The notes under the pieces: model-generated
Seen by the model: the letters and a program-made list of their open reading frames with translations, nothing else
The model's database searches: none
Told to the model about the DNA's origin: nothing
Source: Winogradskyella_A sp963966315
GTDB taxonomy: Bacteria > Bacteroidota > Bacteroidia > Flavobacteriales > Flavobacteriaceae
NCBI GenBank assembly: GCA_963966315.1
Contig: CAWZYX010000029.1
Location: 1 to 28,766 of the forward strand
DNA: 28,766 nucleotides
Direction: 5' to 3'
Part shown: piece after piece, positions 23,154 through 28,766 of the stretch
Position numbering within the stretch: position 1 is the first letter of the stretch
How the letters are laid out: the number at the start of each line of letters is the position of its first letter
Made by a program: the position numbers and the translations under genes

Positions 23154-24017
23154 TTATAAATTGAATATATCTTTACAGCTAAATGTTTCATTTAATCGAA
23201 CACCTTTCTCGGTTTGCTTCAATGTGATAATTTCGTTGTGAGCATCATGCTCCAGAAATAAGTAAAAATTTTCGTTTGCGGCCATATTTAGAAAGTGCTC
23301 TTTTTCATCAAGGGTAATCAATGGTCTGGTGTCATAGCCCATCACATATGGCAGGGGTATATGCCCGGCTGTTGGAAGCAAGTCTGCCATAAAGCAAATG
23401 ACCTTATCCTTGTAACGGAGCATCGGGATCATTTGCTTATCTGTATGACCATTCGCAAAATAAATATCAAAACCAAGAGAGGAGTTTCTAAGAATGTTTC
23501 CTTTTGGTAATTCAGTGAACTTCAGTTGCCCTGACTCTTCCATGGGAAGAATATTTTCTTTTAAGAAAGAAGCCTTTTCTCTTTTATTAGGTTGTGTGGC
23601 CCACCTCCAATGATCTGCATTACTCCAGAAACTGGCATTTTTAAAGGCAGGCTCATATCCCGTATGGTCTTTGTTCCACTGAATGCTTCCTCCGCAATGG
23701 TCAAAATGCAGATGGGTCATGAACACGTCTGTTATATCATCTCTGTGGAAACCGTATTGCGCAAGGCTTCTATCAATGTTGTCATCCCCCCAGAGATAGT
23801 AATAACCAAAGAACTTTTCACTCTGTTTATTACCCATGCCGGTATCGATTAGAATAAGACGTTGATTATCCTCAATAAGCAGGCACCTGGCAGCGATATC
23901 AATCATGTTATTGGAATCGGCGGGATTGGTCTTGTGCCATAAACTTTTTGGCACCACACCAAACATGGCACCTCCATCCAACTTAAAATTACCGGCTTCA
24001 ATAGGATATAAGTTCAT
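23154..24017 (-). CDS. MBL-fold metallohydrolase
   Basis: A 287-residue cytoplasmic protein with the metallo-beta-lactamase fold. It carries the zinc motif THLHFDHCGG (101-110; HxHxDH), LILIDTGMGN upstream, and later ligand positions in FANGHTDKQMIPML and LFLEHDAHNE. This pattern is found in lactonase-like and other thiol- or ester-cleaving MBL hydrolases (MBL-fold family with AHL-lactonase-like members), but the substrate is unclear. No signal peptide. It is first in a run with the S8 and M1 peptidase genes (4-bp and 17-bp gaps). A near-match TATATTTTG element lies about 15 bp upstream on the minus strand. Confidence 0.88.
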   Translation of the reverse strand: MNLYPIEAGNFKLDGGAMFGVVPKSLWHKTNPADSNNMIDIAARCLLIEDNQRLILIDTGMGNKQSEKFFGYYYLWGDDNIDRSLAQYGFHRDDITDVFMTHLHFDHCGGSIQWNKDHTGYEPAFKNASFWSNADHWRWATQPNKREKASFLKENILPMEESGQLKFTELPKGNILRNSSLGFDIYFANGHTDKQMIPMLRYKDKVICFMADLLPTAGHIPLPYVMGYDTRPLITLDEKEHFLNMAANENFYLFLEHDAHNEIITLKQTEKGVRLNETFSCKDIFNL

Positions 24018-24148
24018 AAGAAGTGCAAAATATAAAAAAGCAATAAAAACTAATGAAGCCTTTAGATTTTATTGTGATTTAACCGAGTAAAAAAAAAAGA
24101 TTATTTTCGAGGTTCATTTTTTAATAACGTCTATTTTAGACCAGTTAT

Positions 24149-25975
24149 ATGATCGAGCTTGCAGGGATTATTATTTTAGGAATTTTGGCTCAATGGATGG
24201 CATGGAGGCTAAAGATTCCGGCAATCCTGCCGCTTATTTTAATTGGCCTGCTGGTTGGTCCTATTGCTGCTGAATTTTTTACGGAGGACGGTAGCAAGTG
24301 GATCGAACCCATTTGGAATGGTAAAAACGGGCTTTTTCCAGGAGAATCACTTTACAACTTTGTTTCCCTAGCCATCAGCATCATACTTTTTGAAGGAGGC
24401 TTAACACTTAAGCGAAATGAAATAAGAAATCTTGGCCCGGTAATTACTAAATTAATTACTGTTGGGGCCGCGGTTACTTTTTTCGGCGCAGGTATTGTGG
24501 CCCATTACCTTTTTGGTTTGCGCTGGGACCTTTCATTTTTATTTGCGGGTCTTGTTATTGTGACAGGGCCAACGGTCATAACCCCCATATTGAGAAATAT
24601 TCCCCTGAAAAAGGATGTTTCCACAGTTTTAAAATGGGAAGGGATTCTAATTGATCCCATAGGTGCACTGGTTGCCGTACTCGTATTTGAATTCATCAGT
24701 GTGGAAGGCGATAGCGGCTTTACCCAGACAGCTTTTATTGAATTTGGAAAGATTGTTCTTTTCGGAACCACTTTTGGCTTTACGTTTGCTCACGGCCTTG
24801 CTTTTGCCATCAATCGGAAATTTATCCCTCACTATTTGCTTAACGTAGTTTCCCTTTCAGTTGTTTTACTGGTTTTTATTGAATCTGAGATATTTGCACA
24901 CGAGTCGGGTTTGCTAGCGGTAGTAGTAATGGGGATGGTACTGGGCAACATGAAACTTGAAAACATTAAAGAACTTCTGTATTTCAAGGAATCATTAAGT
25001 GTTCTCTTAATCTCTATACTTTTTATTCTCCTCGCGGCGAATATGAATATAGAAGATTTAATGCTTTTGTACGACTGGAAAACATTGGCCCTTTTTGGAA
25101 TAGTGGTGTTCATCATCAGGCCTTTGGCGGTTTTTGTGAGCACTAAAGGATCTAACCTTGCAATAAATGAACGCATTTTTATAAGCTGGGTGGGCCCAAG
25201 AGGTATAGTGGCGGCTGGAATCGCCTCTCTTTTTGGTAGTAAACTTATTGCTAAAGGGGTGGAAGGCGCAGAATATATTACCCCTCTGGTGTTTATGATT
25301 GTATTGGGAACGGTACTTTTAAATGCAACCACGGCGCGTTTGTTTGCAAAATTAGTTGGGGTTTTCTTGACCAAGTCGGAGGGTGTTTTAATAGTTGGTG
25401 CATCAAGGCTATCGAGAATAGTTGGAAAGTACCTGTTTGAAAACGGTCGTCATGTCGTGCTTATAGACAGTAATGAATCCAACATCAATAATGCCAAAAA
25501 ACTGGGCCTAGAAGCCTTTACTTCGAATATATACTCAGATAACCTCGCTGATAATATTGAGTTGAATGATGTCGGTTTTCTTCTGGCCTTAACAGGAAAC
25601 TCAGAAATCAATAAATATGCCATCACTAAGTATGGAGCCCAGTTTGGCGAACATGGTTCTTTCCGGTTGATGTCCCCAAAAGAGCAATCCGGAGTAGAAA
25701 TGCTGTCTGAAAAGGAAATATTTTCTCCTTCTGCTAACTTCAATATGCTGATGAAGATCGTGGAAGAACATCCTGCTGTGCACGAAATCGAAATTGAAGA
25801 TCACAAGCATTACAACCAGCTTCTTTTAGACTTTTCAGAGTCTCAGGATCGAGCGGCATTTTTTCTAAAAGATCAAAAAGGAGAACTTCATGTCATAAAT
25901 CCTTCGCTCGAAATTAAAGCAACAGCAGAAGATAAATACAATCTGGTGTATTTAGGAAAGCCTCTGGCGTCTTGA
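24149..25975 (+). CDS. CPA-type sodium/proton antiporter with TrkA-N domain
   Basis: A 608-residue inner-membrane protein. Residues about 1-405 form some 12 membrane helices of the monovalent cation:proton antiporter family, with the ion-binding region VTGPTVITPILRN and EGILIDPIGALVAVL, the NhaP/CPA1-type signature, and SWVGPRGIVAAGIASL later. Residues about 410-530 form a Rossmann TrkA-N domain (GVLIVGASRLSRIVGKYL), which in relatives binds NAD(H) or nucleotides and controls transport. The remainder may be a TrkA-C-like tail. It probably exports Na+ or K+ in exchange for H+; ion choice is not readable. It converges with lepA, 1 bp between their stop codons. Confidence 0.92.
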   Translation: MIELAGIIILGILAQWMAWRLKIPAILPLILIGLLVGPIAAEFFTEDGSKWIEPIWNGKNGLFPGESLYNFVSLAISIILFEGGLTLKRNEIRNLGPVITKLITVGAAVTFFGAGIVAHYLFGLRWDLSFLFAGLVIVTGPTVITPILRNIPLKKDVSTVLKWEGILIDPIGALVAVLVFEFISVEGDSGFTQTAFIEFGKIVLFGTTFGFTFAHGLAFAINRKFIPHYLLNVVSLSVVLLVFIESEIFAHESGLLAVVVMGMVLGNMKLENIKELLYFKESLSVLLISILFILLAANMNIEDLMLLYDWKTLALFGIVVFIIRPLAVFVSTKGSNLAINERIFISWVGPRGIVAAGIASLFGSKLIAKGVEGAEYITPLVFMIVLGTVLLNATTARLFAKLVGVFLTKSEGVLIVGASRLSRIVGKYLFENGRHVVLIDSNESNINNAKKLGLEAFTSNIYSDNLADNIELNDVGFLLALTGNSEINKYAITKYGAQFGEHGSFRLMSPKEQSGVEMLSEKEIFSPSANFNMLMKIVEEHPAVHEIEIEDHKHYNQLLLDFSESQDRAAFFLKDQKGELHVINPSLEIKATAEDKYNLVYLGKPLAS

Positions 25976-25976
25976 T

Positions 25977-27773
25977 TTAATCGTTAAGCTTTAAAACAGC
26001 CATAAAGGCTTGTTGAGGTATTTCTACATTACCCACCTGACGCATACGCTTTTTACCTTTTTTCTGTTTTTCAAGAAGCTTACGTTTTCTTGAGATATCG
26101 CCACCATAGCATTTGGCTGTCACATCTTTTCTGAGTGCTTTAATGGTTTCTCTTGCTATGATTTTGGCACCGATGGCAGCCTGAATTGGAATATCAAATT
26201 GTTGCCTTGGAATAAGCTCTTTTAGTTTCTCGCACATTTTTTTACCTATGGTATAAGCATTATCAGAATGTACCAGAGCAGAGAGGGCATCGACGGTTTG
26301 CCCGTTGAGCAAAATATCCACCCTCACCAGTTTTGAAGAGCGCATCCCAATAGGAGAGTAATCAAAGGAAGCATATCCTTTAGAAACCGTTTTAAGACGA
26401 TCGTAAAAATCAAAGACTATTTCTGCCAGTGGCATATCAAAACTCAATTCTACTCGTTCAGTAGTGAGGTAGGTTTGATTGGTTATTTGGCCGCGTTTTT
26501 CAATGCACAGGCTCATCACAGGCCCAACAAAATCTGCTTTGGTAATAATTGAGGCCTTAATGTAGGGCTCTTCAACTCTGTTCAGGGTTGAAGGTTCCGG
26601 TAAGTCCGATGGGTTATTTACCATAATAACCTCATCGGGTTGTTTATTCGTAAAGGCATGGTAACTCACATTAGGAACAGTTGTAATAACGGTCATATCG
26701 AATTCCCGTTCCAGACGCTCCTGGATAATTTCAAGGTGAAGCATTCCAAGAAAGCCACAGCGAAAACCAAAGCCTAAAGCAGCAGAGCTTTCCGGCTGAA
26801 ACACCAATGAAGCATCGTTCAGCTGAAGCTTCTCCATAGAGTTTCTCAGTTCTTCATAATCTTCTGTATCCACTGGATATATTCCTGCAAACACCATAGG
26901 TTTTACATCTTCAAAACCCTCAATGGCATTGGTGGTAGGGTTTTTTGCATCTGTGATGGTATCACCGACTTTCACTTCTCGTGCATCTTTGATGCCGGTA
27001 ATTAAATAGCCAACATCACCCGCTTCGATCTGATGTTTAGGTACTTGCTTTAGTTTTAAGGTTCCAACCTCGTCAGCAAAATAATCTTTACCGGTTGCTA
27101 TGAACTTGATGTGCTGTCCTTTTTTAATAGCTCCATTGATCACCCTAAAGTAGGTTTCCACACCCCTAAAAGGATTGTAAACCGAATCAAAAATTAAGGC
27201 CTGCAGCGGCTCGTCTGAGTTTCCTTTTGGGGCTGGTATTCTTTCAATAATAGCCTCCAGGATGTGTTCAACTCCAAGTCCTGTTTTACCGCTTGCTGGA
27301 ATGACCTCTTTAGGATCACAGCCCAATAAATCCACGATGTCATCTGTAACTTCCTCGGGATTGGCACTGGGCAGATCAATTTTATTGAGAACAGGAATAA
27401 TTTCCAGATCATTCTCCAAAGCCAGATATAAATTAGAAATGGTTTGAGCCTGTATGCTTTGAGCGGCATCAACAATTAAAAGAGCGCCCTCACAAGCCGC
27501 TATGGAACGGGACACTTCGTATGAGAAGTCAACATGTCCCGGGGTATCAATTAAGTTCAGGACATACTTTTCACCCTTATATTCATAGTCCATTTGGATG
27601 GCGTGAGATTTAATGGTGATCCCTCTCTCTCGTTCCAGATCCATATTGTCAAGAAGCTGGTCCTGTCTTTCCCTATCCGTCACAGAACCTGTAAAGTCAA
27701 GGAGTCGATCCGCAAGGGTACTCTTTCCATGATCAATGTGTGCAATGATGCAGAAGTTCCTTATGTGCTTCAT
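25977..27773 (-). CDS. lepA: Elongation factor 4 (ribosome back-translocating GTPase)
   Basis: LepA/EF4, a 598-residue ribosome-binding GTPase (normal length). Motifs: G1 AHIDHGKST near the N-terminus, switch II DTPGHVDF, G4 NKIDLPSA, and the LepA-specific C-terminal domain with GGDISRKRKLLEKQKKGKKR near the end. The ATG at 27773 gives the standard MKHIRNFCIIAHIDHGKST start. An A/G-rich GAAAAAGAG stands just upstream. The promoter element TATATTTG is 27 bp before the start. The divergent outer-membrane barrel gene starts 145 bp away. Confidence 0.97.
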   Translation of the reverse strand: MKHIRNFCIIAHIDHGKSTLADRLLDFTGSVTDRERQDQLLDNMDLERERGITIKSHAIQMDYEYKGEKYVLNLIDTPGHVDFSYEVSRSIAACEGALLIVDAAQSIQAQTISNLYLALENDLEIIPVLNKIDLPSANPEEVTDDIVDLLGCDPKEVIPASGKTGLGVEHILEAIIERIPAPKGNSDEPLQALIFDSVYNPFRGVETYFRVINGAIKKGQHIKFIATGKDYFADEVGTLKLKQVPKHQIEAGDVGYLITGIKDAREVKVGDTITDAKNPTTNAIEGFEDVKPMVFAGIYPVDTEDYEELRNSMEKLQLNDASLVFQPESSAALGFGFRCGFLGMLHLEIIQERLEREFDMTVITTVPNVSYHAFTNKQPDEVIMVNNPSDLPEPSTLNRVEEPYIKASIITKADFVGPVMSLCIEKRGQITNQTYLTTERVELSFDMPLAEIVFDFYDRLKTVSKGYASFDYSPIGMRSSKLVRVDILLNGQTVDALSALVHSDNAYTIGKKMCEKLKELIPRQQFDIPIQAAIGAKIIARETIKALRKDVTAKCYGGDISRKRKLLEKQKKGKKRMRQVGNVEIPQQAFMAVLKLND

Positions 27774-27800
27774 CTCTTTTTCTAGCGCATTTTAAGTATG

Positions 27801-27808
27801 CAAATATA
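27801..27808 (-). promoter_or_regulatory. TAnnTTTG element upstream of lepA
   Basis: TATATTTG on the minus strand is an exact match to the Bacteroidota -7 element, 27 bp upstream of the lepA ATG. No TTG is seen at the -33 distance. Confidence 0.5.
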
Positions 27809-27918
27809 AAGCATTTATAGCCCTGAGATTTATTAAAAGTTGAGATTAAAGCCCAAATGTGTGGAAAAACCGTAATTCTAAATTTCTAACAATGTTTATA
27901 TTGCAACCTATGCTATTA

Positions 27919-28766
27919 ATGAAGACCAAGAAGATCCTGTTAACAGGGTTGTTTTTGATGGCAACATTATTTTGCTCGTGGGGTCAGGAGTTTGGAATCT
28001 TTGGTAAAGTTGTTGACCAATACAACACTCCCGTTTCATTTGCCAATATTCTTCTAACACGTTCTTCGGATTCGAGCTTTGTTGCAGGAACGAGTTCAGA
28101 TAATGACGGCAATTTTTCTATCATTCCTCTTGAAAAGGACTATTACTCACTGAGTATTACTTTCATTGGTTATAAAAGGATTGACCGGTCTTTTTATTTG
28201 GATCGTGACATTGATTTAAAATCAATAGTATTGGAAGAGAATAGTGAAACCTTAGACGAAATAAGCATTATTGCCAAAAAGCCTACAATTACCAGAAAAC
28301 CAGATCGTTTAGTTTTCAATATCGAAAATACTGCTTTAACAGAAGGAAGCACTCTTCAAGTATTAAAAAGCACCCCGGGGATCATTGTAACAGATGAGTC
28401 AATTAACATCAAAAATTCACCGGCGGCCATTTACATTAACAACAAAAGAGTGCAATTAACATCCAACGAATTGATACAATTATTGGAAAGCTCACCTGCC
28501 AACGCAATCAAATCTGTCGAAGTGATCACCAACCCTCCAGCCAGTTATGATGCAGATAGTGGAAATGTCATCAATATTACGATGTCAAAAAATTTAATTG
28601 CCGGTTATCGAGGTAATGTTTACGGGTCCTACAGGCAGGGTTTCTACCCTCGATATAATCTGGGGACGAGCCACTTTTTAAAAAATGACAAACTTAGTTT
28701 CAATGTTAATTACAATTATTCTCATGATAAAATCAATCGAGATGATTTAAGTGTTGTCAACTACCT
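27919..28766 (+). CDS. Outer-membrane beta-barrel (TonB receptor-like) protein, 3'-truncated
   Basis: The frame is open to the window end with no stop; about 282 residues are present. A signal peptide (MKTKKILLTGLFLMATLFCS, cleavage near WGQ) leads into a carboxypeptidase-regulatory-like domain (GIFGKVVDQYNTPVSFANIL to LDEISIIAKKP, about 25-115) and then a plug-like region (TEGSTLQVLKSTPGIIVTD; SVEVITNPPASYDADSGNVI), followed by the first barrel strands. This matches the outer membrane beta-barrel family (OMP_b-brl_3, PF14905) related to TonB-dependent receptors. A TonB box was not identified. An upstream in-frame ATG at 27910 is possible, but ATG 27919 gives the normal basic n-region. Confidence 0.88.
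   Translation, partial: MKTKKILLTGLFLMATLFCSWGQEFGIFGKVVDQYNTPVSFANILLTRSSDSSFVAGTSSDNDGNFSIIPLEKDYYSLSITFIGYKRIDRSFYLDRDIDLKSIVLEENSETLDEISIIAKKPTITRKPDRLVFNIENTALTEGSTLQVLKSTPGIIVTDESINIKNSPAAIYINNKRVQLTSNELIQLLESSPANAIKSVEVITNPPASYDADSGNVINITMSKNLIAGYRGNVYGSYRQGFYPRYNLGTSHFLKNDKLSFNVNYNYSHDKINRDDLSVVNY

Noticed and set aside
23189..23191. Upstream ATG as start of the S8 protease
   Set aside because: It would place 14 extra residues before a classic lipoprotein signal peptide and overlap the MBL gene. The ATG at 23149 fits better.
24832..25374. 180-codon open frame on the minus strand within the antiporter gene
   Set aside because: It is the antisense shadow of a clear transporter sequence. 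Its product is low in complexity and shows no family motif.

Overview
The window looks like a chromosomal segment of a flavobacterium (Bacteroidota, probably a marine Flavobacteriaceae relative). Evidence: moderate to low GC, a secreted protein with a C-terminal type IX secretion (T9SS) sorting domain, a TonB/outer-membrane barrel gene with a carboxypeptidase-regulatory-like N-terminus, a DUF2807 (head GIN) protein, few Shine-Dalgarno sequences, and several matches to the Bacteroidota promoter element TAnnTTTG. There is no phage, insertion sequence, integrase, CRISPR or plasmid function; this is mostly core and housekeeping genome.

Layout. 1-5375: the 3' end of gltX, an SPFH/band-7 membrane protein overlapping a small secreted protein, then convergent glnS (with a C-terminal extension); divergent from glnS a zinc-ribbon protein abutting folB, then tRNA-Cys(GCA) and a clear hairpin terminator that can work in both directions. 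5379-9737 (all minus): rnr, an overlapping DUF2807 protein, a LysE-type exporter and a secreted protein of unknown function. 9875-11413: a T9SS cargo protein made of seven repeats, read here as a seven-bladed beta-propeller. 11414-11872: an AT-rich gene-free stretch ending in the rpiB promoter. 11879-13703: tightly packed rpiB, a cation diffusion facilitator and an ElaA-like acetyltransferase. 13696-16578 (minus): rnpA, an S41 protease with zero spacing, and a tandem OmpA-domain protein. 16686-19732: a two-gene unit whose stop and start codons overlap, pairing a GCS2-type carboxylate-amine ligase fused to two CBS domains with an aspartoacylase-like zinc hydrolase. 19752-24017 (minus): a close-packed run of an MBL-fold hydrolase, an S8 lipoprotein protease with a large insertion, and an M1 aminopeptidase. 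24149-27773: a CPA-type antiporter with a TrkA-N domain, convergent with lepA. 27919-end: a truncated outer-membrane barrel gene.

The best candidate for an undescribed function is the ligase-CBS/aspartoacylase pair: one enzyme type forms amide bonds to a carboxylate and the other cleaves N-acyl or amide bonds, so the pair could make and break one small metabolite under nucleotide control. That is inference from domains and gene overlap; substrate and product cannot be read from sequence. The propeller protein, with an apparent duplication of a two-blade unit, is the clearest structural curiosity.
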